A DNA stretch of 64,000 nt from Veillonella atypica KON (GCF_002959915.1 NZ_PPDE01000008.1:682001-746000); one strand, 5' to 3'. Positions 1 through 9,945 are shown, numbered from the stretch's first letter. Notes: generated by a model not told the origin, from the letters alone. Translations and numbers: made by a program.

Positions 1-665
1 CCAAATGGGTCGATATCAGGATTCATAAATACGAGAATCCGCTGCTTTTGATAGTCTTTCAACACAAACCAAGCCAACGGCATTAGTAAAACGCCTACCG
101 TAGCGATAATACGAACTAAGCGCAATCGTATGCCAGAAACAAAGAGCATGCCCACAAAAATCGCTATATAAACGAGGGATGTTCCCAAGTCTGGTTGCAT
201 AAATACTAGCAAAATAGGTATGCCTACATATAAGATAGGCACAACAAGAGATTTAAAGGTATCTAATTTATTGTAACGAGACTCTAACATCTTTGCCATA
301 CAGATAATCATCAGTAATTTAGAAAACTCTGATGGCTGCAGCGTAATAGGCCCTAACTGGATCCAACGCTGTGCACCTAAGGCAGATGTACCTACAAAGA
401 TTACGGCTAACAACAACATAATCGTTACTATATATATGCCGTTAGCCCAATCTTTTAACTTATGATAATCCATAAATTGAATACCAATCACAAGGGCCAC
501 ATTAATAAGAAAGAAGATGAGTTGCTTCGCCACTAGTGTGGAAAAATGAAGTCCTGTTTGATTAATATGGGTGGCACTTCCGATGGCAACTACCCCCATG
601 GCAACAAGTAATAGTGTACATATGATGATTGTCCAATCACAATCACGCCAAATTCTTTGTAACAT
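1..665 (-). CDS. rodA: RodA/FtsW-family cell-wall glycosyltransferase, partial (3' end outside window)
   Basis: Starts at the ATG at 665 and runs off the left edge, so about 221 codons are visible. The translation begins MLQRIWRDCDWTI and contains several hydrophobic spans and the SEDS-family segments ALGAQRWIQLGPITLQPSEF and MQPDLGTSLV, which are typical of RodA. SEDS proteins polymerise glycan strands from lipid II in the inner membrane and work with a class B penicillin-binding protein; the partner mrdA lies just upstream in the same transcript direction. It follows minD by 7 bp. RodA is preferred over FtsW because of the mreBCD-mrdA context. Confidence 0.9.
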   Translation of the reverse strand, partial: MLQRIWRDCDWTIIICTLLLVAMGVVAIGSATHINQTGLHFSTLVAKQLIFFLINVALVIGIQFMDYHKLKDWANGIYIVTIMLLLAVIFVGTSALGAQRWIQLGPITLQPSEFSKLLMIICMAKMLESRYNKLDTFKSLVVPILYVGIPILLVFMQPDLGTSLVYIAIFVGMLFVSGIRLRLVRIIATVGVLLMPLAWFVLKDYQKQRILVFMNPDIDPF

Positions 666-672
666 ATGGCAC

Positions 673-1587
673 CTACTTTATACGAACCCGACGCCACATA
701 CTTTCTTTACCAGAAAGAAGTCGATTTCGCGTAGACCAAGAATTTGTATATATTACAGGATTAGTAGAATTATCATCATCGGACTCAACAGGCTGAGCTA
801 ATGTGGCCGTCACAGAAGGTTCAGTAACTTTTACAGTCGTCACTTCGTTGAAGCGCTCAATAAGTTCTTGTTCATCCCAAGCATCTCCAGAGGTTATGTA
901 CTCTACTACAGGAGCTAGCATATGGCGATATGCTTTTGGCATATCTTGAATGAGTACACCATCCTGTGTATTATCTAGTATTTGTGTGTCATAAGGTAAT
1001 ATAGAGCCCACATATTCAGCACCGAGTGCATCGAGCATATCATACATATTCGGCATATCCCGATCCGTACGGACTGCATTAAATACAACAGCATAATCGC
1101 GATGGCCATATTCACGACAGAATTGAATGGTACGTGCTGCATTTCGTATGGACACCCACAAAGGTTGAGTAACAATTAGAAACCGCTGTGCTAGCTCTAC
1201 AATAGATTCCAACCCACGACCGATACCTGCAGGACAATCTACAAGTACATAATCATAAGACTTAGCTAAGTGGCTTACAAGTTTTCGATATTTTTTGCGT
1301 CCCATATCTTCCCAGCGCACACTTTGACTAGCTGGCAAAAAATATAGATTATCCTGAACTTTCATGACTACATCATCAGCCATGGATTTATCTTCTAATG
1401 CATTATATGCATCAAAACATACCTCATCTTCTTTTCCCAAGATAATATCTAAGTCGCGCAAACCAAAATCGCCATCACAAAGAAGAACTCGATATCCTTG
1501 TTCGCTAAGCGCAGCCCCTAAGCAGGCTGTTATCGTCGTTTTACCTACGCCACCTTTACCTGAGATAAGACCGATTATATCCCCCAT
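673..1587 (-). CDS. minD: MinD-like septum-site ATPase
   Basis: The 304-residue protein has the deviant Walker A motif GKGGVGKTT near residue 10, the MinD-type segment DGDFGLRDLDIILG around residue 40 and a Walker B segment YVLVDCPAGIG. MinD is a membrane-associated ATPase that positions the division septum. The last ~65 residues (after VEYITSGDAWDEQEL) are longer than usual and end in NRLLSGKESMWRRVRIK, a basic tail that might replace the normal C-terminal amphipathic membrane helix (inference). It lies between mrdA and rodA; the neighbouring gaps are 12 and 7 bp, so minC and minE, which commonly flank minD, are not here. RBS GGAAGGA precedes the ATG. Confidence 0.85.
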   Translation of the reverse strand: MGDIIGLISGKGGVGKTTITACLGAALSEQGYRVLLCDGDFGLRDLDIILGKEDEVCFDAYNALEDKSMADDVVMKVQDNLYFLPASQSVRWEDMGRKKYRKLVSHLAKSYDYVLVDCPAGIGRGLESIVELAQRFLIVTQPLWVSIRNAARTIQFCREYGHRDYAVVFNAVRTDRDMPNMYDMLDALGAEYVGSILPYDTQILDNTQDGVLIQDMPKAYRHMLAPVVEYITSGDAWDEQELIERFNEVTTVKVTEPSVTATLAQPVESDDDNSTNPVIYTNSWSTRNRLLSGKESMWRRVRIK

Positions 1588-1599
1588 TGTATATCCTTC

Positions 1600-3492
1600 C
1601 TATTCCTTTACACTTGGCTTAATTTCCTGTGTTTCTTTTTTATTGGTTGTTGTTTTTGTATCAGTTGTTTTTGTGTCAGTCGTTTTTGAACTACTAGTAG
1701 GCACCTTAAAATAGGCACTCAAAATATCCCGTACAATCGGTCCTGCAGAGCCTGCACCAAAACCACCTTGCTCAACGAGAGCAACGACGACAATTTGAGG
1801 CTTATCATATGGTGCATACGCAACAAACCAGCCATGATCTCGGCCATGTGCGTTTTCCGCAGTCCCTGTTTTACCTGCTACAGCAACAGGGAAGCCTTTA
1901 AACAATTCACCAGCCGTACCACCTTCGCTAGTTACATCGCGAAGACCTTCTCGAATAAGGTCCATAATATTTTTAGGTACTGGAAGTACGCCTAGGTTCT
2001 TAGGTCCAAAAATTTCAGCTGGTGTCCCATCGGGATTATCAACACGACTCACCACATATGGTTGGTAACGAGTACCTCCATTCGCCACTTGACTGAGAAG
2101 TACAGCCATCTGTAATGGCGTTACCAAATGGAATGATTGCCCGATAGCCGCATCAAAGGTTTCGCCCAAATACCAATCTTGATCAAATACTTTCCGTTTA
2201 TACTCTGGACTTGCTACATTACCGGCTGCTTCACCGACCAGATTGATACCCGTTTTTTCACCTAAGCCAAAATAATGAGCATAGGTATCGATATTTTCAA
2301 TGCCTAAGCGATTACCCATTTCATAAAAATACACATTATCAGACTTAGCCAAAGCACGATTAAAATTCAACCACCCCAATGCTTCGCCTTCTGCATTTCT
2401 CTTATCAATGAGCCAGTGTTTCCCACTATCAAAAATCATTTCATCAGGAGTTACCTTTTTCAAGTCTAATGCAGCTGTACCAGTTACAATTTTAAAAGGT
2501 GATCCTGGTGGATATTCACCAGCAATGACCTTATTTTCAAAAGGATGACTCTTGTCATTGTTCAATTGATTCCATTGAGTCGATGTAATGCCCTTGGCAA
2601 ACCAATTAGGATTAAATTCTGGTGCACTTACCATGGCAAGAACCGCGCCAGTATTAGGGTCTAATGCAACCACGGCTGCACCCGTTGCACCTGAACTACG
2701 CAACTGATCCAATTCCTTTTTAACAGCCTCTTCTGCCGCTTTTTGAATATTCACATCAATAGTAAGATGAATATTTGAACCCGGTACAGTATGCTTGCGA
2801 TCGACCTCTGCTACAGGTCGGCCAGACGCATCAACCTCTAATTGCTTGCCACCGTCAACGCCACGAAGCACTGAATCATATAATTTTTCTAAACCAGCAC
2901 GGCCTAGGATAGATCCAGCACCAACTGTTGTATTAGGGTCTTGTTCCTTAATTTCTGCTAGTTCATCTTCACTTACTTCACCAACATACCCAAATAGCTG
3001 AGATGCCATAGTTTCATATGGATAATATCTTAAAGGTTCTACATCGATAGAAACACCAGGCAATTCATGACGATGTTCTTCGATACTAGTCACCACGTCC
3101 ATGGAGATATCGTTAGCTATACGTATCGGTTCATAACCATGTTTGTGGTCTTCTACCTTTTTTTGAATTTCTTCTGGCTTTTTATGTAACAATGTAGCTA
3201 GCTTAGCCAATTCATCATCATCTAAAGGTTTGCCATTAGGCATAATAGAAATGGTATAGGCCGGTCTAGAACCGACTAAAATCTGACCATTTCTATCATA
3301 CATAACCCCACGAGCAGCCGTCATAGGTACAATGCGCAGGCGGTTACCCTCTGCTTTAGCTTGATAATAGCCACCCTCTAATATTTGCATAGCAAATAGA
3401 CGGAGCCCTAGAATAACGAAGATACCCATTACAATATAGAAAAGCACATCAAAACGGCTCGTTTTTTTTCTTTTATATAAACTTTCAAGCAC
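1600..3492 (-). CDS. mrdA: Penicillin-binding protein 2 (elongasome transpeptidase)
   Basis: The 630-residue class B PBP has one N-terminal membrane anchor (about residues 17-36), a dimerisation region, and a transpeptidase domain with the three active-site motifs SPFK (within GEYPPGSPFK), SDN (within AKSDNVYFYEMG) and KTG (VAGKTGTAEN). It cross-links peptidoglycan during side-wall growth and pairs with RodA. The start is GTG, with AAGGGG eight bases upstream. The C-terminal ~30 residues are a low-complexity Thr/Lys tail (repeats of TDTKT), outside the catalytic domain. It lies 38 bp downstream of mreD in the shape operon. Confidence 0.93.
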   Translation of the reverse strand: MLESLYKRKKTSRFDVLFYIVMGIFVILGLRLFAMQILEGGYYQAKAEGNRLRIVPMTAARGVMYDRNGQILVGSRPAYTISIMPNGKPLDDDELAKLATLLHKKPEEIQKKVEDHKHGYEPIRIANDISMDVVTSIEEHRHELPGVSIDVEPLRYYPYETMASQLFGYVGEVSEDELAEIKEQDPNTTVGAGSILGRAGLEKLYDSVLRGVDGGKQLEVDASGRPVAEVDRKHTVPGSNIHLTIDVNIQKAAEEAVKKELDQLRSSGATGAAVVALDPNTGAVLAMVSAPEFNPNWFAKGITSTQWNQLNNDKSHPFENKVIAGEYPPGSPFKIVTGTAALDLKKVTPDEMIFDSGKHWLIDKRNAEGEALGWLNFNRALAKSDNVYFYEMGNRLGIENIDTYAHYFGLGEKTGINLVGEAAGNVASPEYKRKVFDQDWYLGETFDAAIGQSFHLVTPLQMAVLLSQVANGGTRYQPYVVSRVDNPDGTPAEIFGPKNLGVLPVPKNIMDLIREGLRDVTSEGGTAGELFKGFPVAVAGKTGTAENAHGRDHGWFVAYAPYDKPQIVVVALVEQGGFGAGSAGPIVRDILSAYFKVPTSSSKTTDTKTTDTKTTTNKKETQEIKPSVKE

Positions 3493-3530
3493 CTATGATT
3501 CCCCTTATATGCTTTACTAAATCAGCAATA

Positions 3531-4022
3531 CTACCAAATATAATCTTCTTTTTCTTCCATAAGGCCCATGAGTTTATGTCCTATACCACCTAATATGGCA
3601 TTCCAAAATACAGTTGGCATCACCATATGCCCCATGTAAGAAATGAATTGGATATCACCACCACTGGCACCGATCATGATGCAGCGCATAATTCCATCTA
3701 AAATTGTACAAACACCGATAATGCCGCATGACCAGTACCAACGCTCTTCGTATACACTACTTTTTACAAGAGACAATAGATATACTACGACAATATACGG
3801 AAAGAGATGTAATCCAAAAAAGTTAGATATCAAAATATCGTGAATGGATCCACCTACTACAGCAGCGATAAGCCCCATTTTTCGACCTTTAAAAATCGTG
3901 ACTAAAACTACAGCAGTCAGTATACAATTGGGTAGCCAATTCGTATGAAATATGGCCGGTAATAATTGAGCCTGTATAAAATACAAAGCACAACACACGA
4001 GAATTAATGCAATATACCTCAT
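3531..4022 (-). CDS. mreD: Rod shape-determining protein MreD
   Basis: The 163-residue, very hydrophobic protein has about five membrane segments and the MreD-type central sequence GLIAAVVGGSIHDIL followed by FFGLHLFPYIVVVYLL. MreD is an inner-membrane member of the elongasome that links MreC to RodA and PBP2. Its ATG overlaps the stop codon of mreC (ATGA), indicating translational coupling. Family assignment rests on length, topology and synteny, since MreD sequences diverge strongly. Confidence 0.88.
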   Translation of the reverse strand: MRYIALILVCCALYFIQAQLLPAIFHTNWLPNCILTAVVLVTIFKGRKMGLIAAVVGGSIHDILISNFFGLHLFPYIVVVYLLSLVKSSVYEERWYWSCGIIGVCTILDGIMRCIMIGASGGDIQFISYMGHMVMPTVFWNAILGGIGHKLMGLMEEKEDYIW

Positions 4023-4936
4023 TGATTTACCGCTCCTTTAGCCCCTTGCACTTGGTCACGCTGCGTTTGAGGAACTAATTTAGGTTCTAATTTTGCTTTA
4101 TCTGGTGTTTGCACTGTAGAGGCAGTAATAATAAACACCTCTTCTAAGCGATTAAAATCAACGCTTGGTTGGATAGCCGCGTTTTTCACGAAACCTTCTG
4201 TATCATTTGTAATCGTTAATACATTACCCACTAACAAGCCCTTTGGATAAATTCCACCATAACCAGAGGTAATCAATTTATCGCCTACAAGGACATCACC
4301 ATCACGTGCAATATTGACCATCATTGGCTCATTAGGATGATTACCATCCCCTTTTACCACACCGGCCAAACGTGATTCAGGACGCTGTACGATAACACCA
4401 ATTGCGCTACGAGGGTCCAAAATAGTTTGAACACGTGCTGAATTAGGATATACATCGGTAACAAAGCCCACAACGCCACTTGGTACGACAACAGCCATAT
4501 TAGGTTGTATGCCGTCATTCTCGCCCCGGTCAATGGTAAATGTATTTGACCATGTACCGAAATCTTTAGTAATAATGCCCGCCAAGGTCATCGTAAACTC
4601 TGGGTGGGACGATTTATAGTTAAGCATCTGACGTAGGCGAATATTTTCGGCCACAACTTCATCGTGATTTAACACCTTTTGTTGCAAATCTGCAATGGTA
4701 TTATCCTTATCATTGCTTTCAACAAAACCCGATATAGCATTATCAATGATACGTATGCCGGTTTGAATTGTTGAAAGCACACGAGCTGAACCATATGTGA
4801 ATGGGGTAACAATTTTTTCAAATGGTACGGTTACAAAGGGGATACTAGTTCGCTGTTTCCAGGCAAAACCAAGAAGGGCCATGATAATACAGCCGAGGAC
4901 AACAAAGATTAATAATTTACGATCTGACTGTATCAT
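4019..4936 (-). CDS. mreC: Rod shape-determining protein MreC
   Basis: The 305-residue bitopic protein has an N-terminal membrane segment (about residues 7-25, LLIFVVLGCIIMALLGFAW), a coiled-coil region around residues 70-105 and the periplasmic beta-barrel domain with IITKDFGTWSNTFTIDRGEN and NMAVVVPSGVVGFVTDV, as in the MreC family. It is a scaffold that recruits PBP2. It overlaps mreB upstream and mreD downstream by four bases each, so the three are translated as one coupled unit. The C-terminal 35 residues are a polar tail of no known function. Confidence 0.92.
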   Translation of the reverse strand: MIQSDRKLLIFVVLGCIIMALLGFAWKQRTSIPFVTVPFEKIVTPFTYGSARVLSTIQTGIRIIDNAISGFVESNDKDNTIADLQQKVLNHDEVVAENIRLRQMLNYKSSHPEFTMTLAGIITKDFGTWSNTFTIDRGENDGIQPNMAVVVPSGVVGFVTDVYPNSARVQTILDPRSAIGVIVQRPESRLAGVVKGDGNHPNEPMMVNIARDGDVLVGDKLITSGYGGIYPKGLLVGNVLTITNDTEGFVKNAAIQPSVDFNRLEEVFIITASTVQTPDKAKLEPKLVPQTQRDQVQGAKGAVNQ

Positions 4937-5970
4937 ACACGTCCCCTTCTATCCTTTGAATTAATAATAAAACGAGCTAATTCTACAATTTGACCTGAAC
5001 TACGATGCAAACCTTGTACAACCTTTAACTCTGGATCAGAAGCAACCTGAACAGGCACCCCCATTTCGGAGCTAATTCGCTCTGCTAGCCCCTGCAAACG
5101 AGCCATACCACCTGTTAACACAATTCCATGCTGCATAATATCAGCCACTAATTCAGGAGCTGTAACGCGTATCATTTGTTGAATTGCATCTAAAAAGTCT
5201 GCAAGGCGTTTATTAATCACTTCGTAGATTTCAGATTGATGAAGTACAGCGCGTCTAACTATACCACTCGTCATATCGCGACCAGTAAAGGAGAATTCAC
5301 AATCCTCCGCAGGTACAATCGCAGTACCTATAGCATGTTTAATATCCGTTATAGTTTGCTCGGATACCATTAAACCAAAACACTGATTAATATATTGCAT
5401 GATGGCGCGATCTAAATCGCCGCCACCAAACCGTATCGTCTTACTAATAACCGTGCCACCTAATGAGATAATCCCCATGTCGGCAGTACCTTCACCAATA
5501 TCAATAACCATAGATCCACGAGCCTCAAAAATTGGTAAACCGGAACCTATAGCGGCAGCCACAGGGCGTTCAATCAGAAAGACTTCCCGCGCGCCTGCTT
5601 GGATTACGGCATCCATCATGGCCCGTTGTTCTACATCAGTCATGCCACAAGGAACGCCAACGAGTACACGAGATCTACGCAATGTATTGGATACCTTGTG
5701 AAGAAAATATTTTAACATCGTATGCATTACGCGGTAATCGACGATAAACCCATCTTGTAGCGGTGTCAACTCCATCCACATATCAGGCATGCGTCGTACA
5801 ATGCGATCTGCATCATCACCGACAGCAACAATTTTATCTAATTTTGTATCAGTAGCCACAATGGAGGGCTCACTCATCATGGTCTCGCGCGTGCCCCCCA
5901 TGACACGTGTCATAGACGTACCAATATCGATACTCACGTCTTTTCCAAAAGACGGTAAAATGGAATTCAT
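4933..5970 (-). CDS. mreB: Actin-like cell-shape protein MreB
   Basis: The protein has the actin-fold phosphate loops: SIDIGTSMTRV near the N-terminus, VVGVPCGMTDVEQRAMMDA-like connect segment, MVIDIGEGTADMGIISLGG, and GIVLTGGMARLQGL. I chose the ATG at 5970 (345 residues), because AAGGAG lies nine bases upstream; a longer reading frame to 6012 adds 14 residues without a good RBS. MreB forms membrane-bound filaments that orient side-wall synthesis. The adenosine-binding loop reads GGMARLQG rather than the usual GGGALL(R/K)GL. The gene is the first of mreBCD and follows radC by 44 bp. Confidence 0.92.
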   Translation of the reverse strand: MNSILPSFGKDVSIDIGTSMTRVMGGTRETMMSEPSIVATDTKLDKIVAVGDDADRIVRRMPDMWMELTPLQDGFIVDYRVMHTMLKYFLHKVSNTLRRSRVLVGVPCGMTDVEQRAMMDAVIQAGAREVFLIERPVAAAIGSGLPIFEARGSMVIDIGEGTADMGIISLGGTVISKTIRFGGGDLDRAIMQYINQCFGLMVSEQTITDIKHAIGTAIVPAEDCEFSFTGRDMTSGIVRRAVLHQSEIYEVINKRLADFLDAIQQMIRVTAPELVADIMQHGIVLTGGMARLQGLAERISSEMGVPVQVASDPELKVVQGLHRSSGQIVELARFIINSKDRRGRV

Positions 5971-6014
5971 AATGCTAATCTCCTTCATTACATCATCATT
6001 CCATTTTACCACAA

Positions 6015-6713
6015 CTAGCTTAATTTACCAATTTCACTCAAGCTTGTAAACTCGCCATCACCAATGACGATATGGTCTAAGACTGGAATGCCCATAAATT
6101 GTCCAGCACTAACAAATAACTTGGTAACACGTATGTCATCATCACTTGGTCTACTATCGCCGGATGGATGATTGTGAATCAAAATAATAGCGGCCGCATT
6201 ACAAGCAATGGCTTTTCTAAAAACAGCCCGTTGTTCTACAAGACTCGATGTGAGGCCTCCATTAGATATGGTCTCAATGTGAATTAATTTATTCCGAGAC
6301 GTCAACATAGCCGCTAATACATGTTCTTCTGTTTCATGGCGCAAGCGTTCCATTACATATTGAGCGATAACATAAGGCTGAGAAAAATCTTCGTATGTAG
6401 AGGTGATTTTTAACTCACCCAAACGCCGCCCTAACTCTACAGCAGCACAAATAGTAACCGCTTTATCGATACCAACGCCCTTAATTTTTACTAAATCATC
6501 TACGGTCATACGGTTTAGCCCATAAATGCCATCTGTGAAAGAATCGATAATCGTATGTGCTAAATCAATTGATGATTGACCTTTTAAACCGGTACGTAAT
6601 AATATAGCCAATAATTCTTCCATCGCCATTTGTTTAGCCCCTAGGGCAACGAATTTTTCACGTGGCCGTTGAAATGGCAACATATCTTTTACGCTGATAG
6701 TTTTGACTTGCAT
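6015..6713 (-). CDS. radC: RadC/MPN-domain JAMM protein
   Basis: The 232-residue protein has an N-terminal helix-hairpin-helix region (LVKIKGVGIDKAVTICAAVELG, about residues 75-97) and a C-terminal JAMM metalloprotease-like domain with the zinc motif HNHPSGDSRPSDDD. RadC was named for a DNA repair phenotype that has since been questioned; the biochemical function is unsettled. The position directly upstream of mreB is a conserved arrangement in many Firmicutes and proteobacteria. RBS AATGGAGAA precedes the ATG at 6713. Confidence 0.9.
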   Translation of the reverse strand: MQVKTISVKDMLPFQRPREKFVALGAKQMAMEELLAILLRTGLKGQSSIDLAHTIIDSFTDGIYGLNRMTVDDLVKIKGVGIDKAVTICAAVELGRRLGELKITSTYEDFSQPYVIAQYVMERLRHETEEHVLAAMLTSRNKLIHIETISNGGLTSSLVEQRAVFRKAIACNAAAIILIHNHPSGDSRPSDDDIRVTKLFVSAGQFMGIPVLDHIVIGDGEFTSLSEIGKLS

Positions 6714-6815
6714 TGAATTTCTCCATTCTTACAATACATAAACAAATCAGCCTCATATTTCTACCATAACATTAGAATATCTATTTGATGTGTTAACATG
6801 ACCATCAATATTAAT

Positions 6816-7385
6816 CTAAGACTTTACACCTAATGCTTTACATAATTCTTCGTATACATGTTCTACAGGCAACCCTACAACATTTGTATAGGACCCTTCA
6901 ATCTTATCAACCCACAAAGCGCCCTTTCCTTGGATGCCATAGGCTCCAGCCTTATCCATCGGTTCCATGGAGTCGATATATGACTCGATTTCAAAATCCT
7001 GCAGCGTTTTAAAATATACCTTTGTTTCATTGTGAAAGACGATTTCGCGTCCCTTAATGAGTAAGGCTACACCGGTAATAACAGAGTGAACTTGACCAGA
7101 TAATGTACGAAGCATTGTACGTGCCTCATCCTTACTATGCGGTTTCCCTAGCACCTTTCCATCAAATACAACAATTGTATCAGCACCTAGTACGATGCTA
7201 CCATCAGGCACATCATTTGCGCAGCGCGCTTTACCAAGAGCTTGTGCTTTCACCATTTCAATAGGATCTGTAATCACTACATTATCTTCTACATAAGAAC
7301 TAGTAACAACAGTATGGTCTATACCCACTTGATGCAATAATTCCGTTCGTCTTGGTGATTGACTTGCTAAATATAATCCACTCAT
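6816..7385 (-). CDS. maf: Maf-family nucleoside triphosphate pyrophosphatase
   Basis: The 189-residue protein starts with the Maf signature LYLASQSPRRTELL and has VLGADTIVVFDGKVLGKP (catalytic Asp), LSGQVHSVITGVAL, and KAGAYGIQGKGALWVDKIEG. Maf proteins hydrolyse dTTP/UTP or modified nucleotides to monophosphates and are often linked to septum formation genes. It overlaps the upstream membrane-protein gene by four bases, and 102 bp separate it from radC. Confidence 0.92.
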   Translation of the reverse strand: MSGLYLASQSPRRTELLHQVGIDHTVVTSSYVEDNVVITDPIEMVKAQALGKARCANDVPDGSIVLGADTIVVFDGKVLGKPHSKDEARTMLRTLSGQVHSVITGVALLIKGREIVFHNETKVYFKTLQDFEIESYIDSMEPMDKAGAYGIQGKGALWVDKIEGSYTNVVGLPVEHVYEELCKALGVKS

Positions 7386-7999
7386 TCTTGTTCCTGTTCT
7401 TCCGCACTTTTAATTAGACTATCATAATATTCCTTAACATCGATGCCTTGTTTTACTGCATCAGCACGTACCGTGGCATAGAAAATAACATCCGCTTCTG
7501 GCACGCGCACACGATTAGGTACAAACTGTTCTAGTGTTTCATAGAATGCATCCTCTGCTTTCAACATAACACGGCCATATTGAACCTTTTTCCCTTTAGT
7601 AATGGAATATACCATGAACCAAATCGGTCTATCATCGGAGGTAGAACACTTTCTATATTTATAGCGATAACGTAAATTCGTTAGAAAATCGCGATTATAC
7701 GCATAAATGCCATCAATATCATCATATTTTACAGAAAATGTACGTTTTCTAAAAAAGGATTTTTCTTTGATGATAAATTCAGAATCCGTCAATATATATG
7801 TATAGCGGCTCACAGCTTGTTTAACAATGACAATGAGCGCCATGATTTCTATGAAATATTCTGAAAGTAATATATGGCCCTGCGCAATACTTCTATAGGT
7901 GGTAAAAACCATAGCCCCCACCAACAAAATAACAAATACCACTACTAATAATTCTGCACTACGGGTGCGCTGAGATTGTTCACTATATAAAATATTCAT
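7382..7999 (-). CDS. Membrane protein with PH-like domain, unknown function
   Basis: This 205-residue protein has two adjacent membrane segments (about residues 17-36 and 46-62: LLVVVFVILLVGAMVFTTY and YFIEIMALIVIVKQAV), followed by a cytoplasmic domain with SRYTYILTDSEFIIKEKSFFRKRTF, the beta pattern found in bacterial pleckstrin-homology-like domains. I do not recognise a named family with certainty. Its stop overlaps the maf start (ATGA), so the two are co-translated. RBS AAAGGGG lies upstream of the ATG. Confidence 0.75.
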   Translation of the reverse strand: MNILYSEQSQRTRSAELLVVVFVILLVGAMVFTTYRSIAQGHILLSEYFIEIMALIVIVKQAVSRYTYILTDSEFIIKEKSFFRKRTFSVKYDDIDGIYAYNRDFLTNLRYRYKYRKCSTSDDRPIWFMVYSITKGKKVQYGRVMLKAEDAFYETLEQFVPNRVRVPEADVIFYATVRADAVKQGIDVKEYYDSLIKSAEEQEQE

Positions 8000-8066
8000 A
8001 CGTAACCCCTTTCAAAAGACTCTGCATACTATTTATTATATAGGATTCAGCTCTGAAAAACTACAA

Positions 8067-8101
8067 AAACCCCGCCTATATCTAAGATATAAGCGAGGTT
8101 T
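8067..8101 (-). terminator. Rho-independent terminator of ackA
   Basis: A 16-bp stem with two mismatches and a three-base loop lies 37 bp after the ackA stop; on the minus strand it is followed by TTTTTG. It also insulates the membrane-protein/maf transcript that begins just beyond it. Confidence 0.85.
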
Positions 8102-8137
8102 GTATGTAATAGTTTAAACAACTATTAATAGGTTATA

Positions 8138-9343
8138 TTATTTTTTCAAAGCGCTTGTAATACGTTGAGTATCGCGAGCGATCATGATTTCTTCGTTTGT
8201 AGGAATTACGAAGATTTTAACTTTGGAACCTTCAGCACTGATTTCTTGTTCTTTACCACGAACATTGTTGCGTTCAGGGTCGATACGTGTGCCAAGGTAT
8301 TCTAAACCATTGCAGATTGCATCGCGGTTACCGATACCGTTTTCACCGATACCAGCTGTGAAGATGATAGCATCAACACCGCCCATAACAGCAGCGAAAG
8401 CACCGATTACACGACGAACTTTGTAATGGAACATGTTAAGAGCCAATTTAGCTCGTTTGTGGCCATTAGCAGCCGCTTCTTCGATTACGCGGAAGTCATT
8501 GGACACACCGGAAATACCCAATACGCCAGACTCTTTGTTCATTACTTTGTCGACTTCTTCATAGGACATGCCTGTTTTATCCATCAAGAATGGAACGATA
8601 GCAGGGTCGATATCACCAGTACGAGTACCCATGATCAAGCCAGACAATGGAGTGAAGCCCATTGTAGTATCGATGGAACGACCACCTTTGATAGCGGATA
8701 CAGAGGAACCGTTACCCAAGTGACATGTAATGATGCGAAAATCAGACATATGTTTACCCATCAATTCTGCGCAACGTTGTGCTACATATTTATGGGATGT
8801 ACCATGGAAACCATAGCGACGAATGCCATAGTCTTCATAGTAGGAGTAAGGAAGCGCATACATGTAAGCTTCTTTAGGCATTGTTTGATGGAATGCAGTA
8901 TCGAATACAGCAACTTGTGGTACGTTTGGCATGATAGCTTGGCAAGCTTCGATACCTTGAATGTTTGGTGGGTTATGCAATGGAGCAAGAGCCGCACATT
9001 CTTCCAATGCTTGCATAACAGCAGGTGTAATCAATACGGAATCAGCGAATTTTTCACCACCATGTACTACACGGTGACCAACTGCATCGATTTCATCCAT
9101 AGATTCAATAACACCGAACTCTGAATCTACCAAGATGTCGAGCAAGATGCGTAATGCTTCTTTGTGATTCAAAATTGGTTCAACGCGTTCTAATTTGTCT
9201 GCGTTTGGACGTTTATGAGTGAAGATAGCGTCTTGATCACCGATCTTCTCAAATAAACCTTTCGCCAATTCAGTTTCGTTTGTCATATCAAGTAATTGAT
9301 ATTTCAAGGAAGAACTACCGCAGTTAACTACTAATACGTTCAT
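8138..9343 (-). CDS. ackA: Acetate kinase
   Basis: The 401-residue protein begins [19 protein letters not shown] and carries [38 protein letters not shown] and [14 protein letters not shown], all acetate-kinase signatures. It converts acetyl phosphate and ADP to acetate and ATP, the substrate-level phosphorylation step of lactate or pyruvate fermentation. It is full length for the family. It lies three bases after the lipoprotein gene, so the two form an operon. The tRNA acetate ligase gene tmcAL, which uses acetate, is divergent next door. Confidence 0.97.
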   Translation of the reverse strand: MNVLVVNCGSSSLKYQLLDMTNETELAKGLFEKIGDQDAIFTHKRPNADKLERVEPILNHKEALRILLDILVDSEFGVIESMDEIDAVGHRVVHGGEKFADSVLITPAVMQALEECAALAPLHNPPNIQGIEACQAIMPNVPQVAVFDTAFHQTMPKEAYMYALPYSYYEDYGIRRYGFHGTSHKYVAQRCAELMGKHMSDFRIITCHLGNGSSVSAIKGGRSIDTTMGFTPLSGLIMGTRTGDIDPAIVPFLMDKTGMSYEEVDKVMNKESGVLGISGVSNDFRVIEEAAANGHKRAKLALNMFHYKVRRVIGAFAAVMGGVDAIIFTAGIGENGIGNRDAICNGLEYLGTRIDPERNNVRGKEQEISAEGSKVKIFVIPTNEEIMIARDTQRITSALKK

Positions 9344-9346
9344 TGA

Positions 9347-9910
9347 TTAACCCTCTTTCTTTTGCGTAACGTAAATCTTATCTTTAATTTGTTTGCTGAT
9401 ATCAGCGCCTATTTGATCATCCGTAGGATATCTATAGGTTATATTCCACAATACGCCCTTATCCATAAAGACATATTGAGAGAAACTAGTTTTAATTTTG
9501 TTAACGTAAAAATCACCAGTAATGAGCTGTGCTTGCACCCCATTTAAATCGATGGATTCCACATTAACAGTAGCTCCCAATTTTGCATATTCAGATTTCT
9601 TTTGATCCACAAACTGTGCAACCGTTGGCAACGCTTTATTCGGTGCCGGTTGACGGGCCTCTACAGAAATCAACATATGTTGGCTTAGGCTACCATACGC
9701 ATCCATAGGATATCCATCAACACTCGTCGTTTCTGATGTTTTCCCCATTTCATATGGCAAGGCTACAGTCACTTCCGATTGACCGGAACGAATGACTTGA
9801 TTACCAAAGCTATATATATCCATCACATTATCGGAACCACATCCGGCTAAAGCCAATAAGGATGCACCTAACACGATGGTCTGTAACGCTCGTTTCCACT
9901 GTACTTTCAT
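9347..9910 (-). CDS. Predicted lipoprotein, unknown function
   Basis: The 187-residue protein has a lipoprotein signal peptide with lipobox LALAGC (Cys about residue 23). The mature part contains no motif I recognise; the sequence around SEVTVALPYEMGKTSE and the Tyr/Thr-rich C-terminal half suggest a compact beta-rich periplasmic domain (inference). The start is the ATG at 9910, with AGGTG five bases upstream; a TTG one codon earlier is less likely. It is co-transcribed with ackA. Confidence 0.75.
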   Translation of the reverse strand: MKVQWKRALQTIVLGASLLALAGCGSDNVMDIYSFGNQVIRSGQSEVTVALPYEMGKTSETTSVDGYPMDAYGSLSQHMLISVEARQPAPNKALPTVAQFVDQKKSEYAKLGATVNVESIDLNGVQAQLITGDFYVNKIKTSFSQYVFMDKGVLWNITYRYPTDDQIGADISKQIKDKIYVTQKKEG

Positions 9911-9945
9911 CAAATCACCTCACGTCAAATCAGAATTCACAGATA

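Noticed and set aside
8426-9124. 232-codon plus-strand frame antisense to ackA
   Set aside because: It is a shadow of the highly conserved acetate kinase coding frame with no RBS or sensible product.
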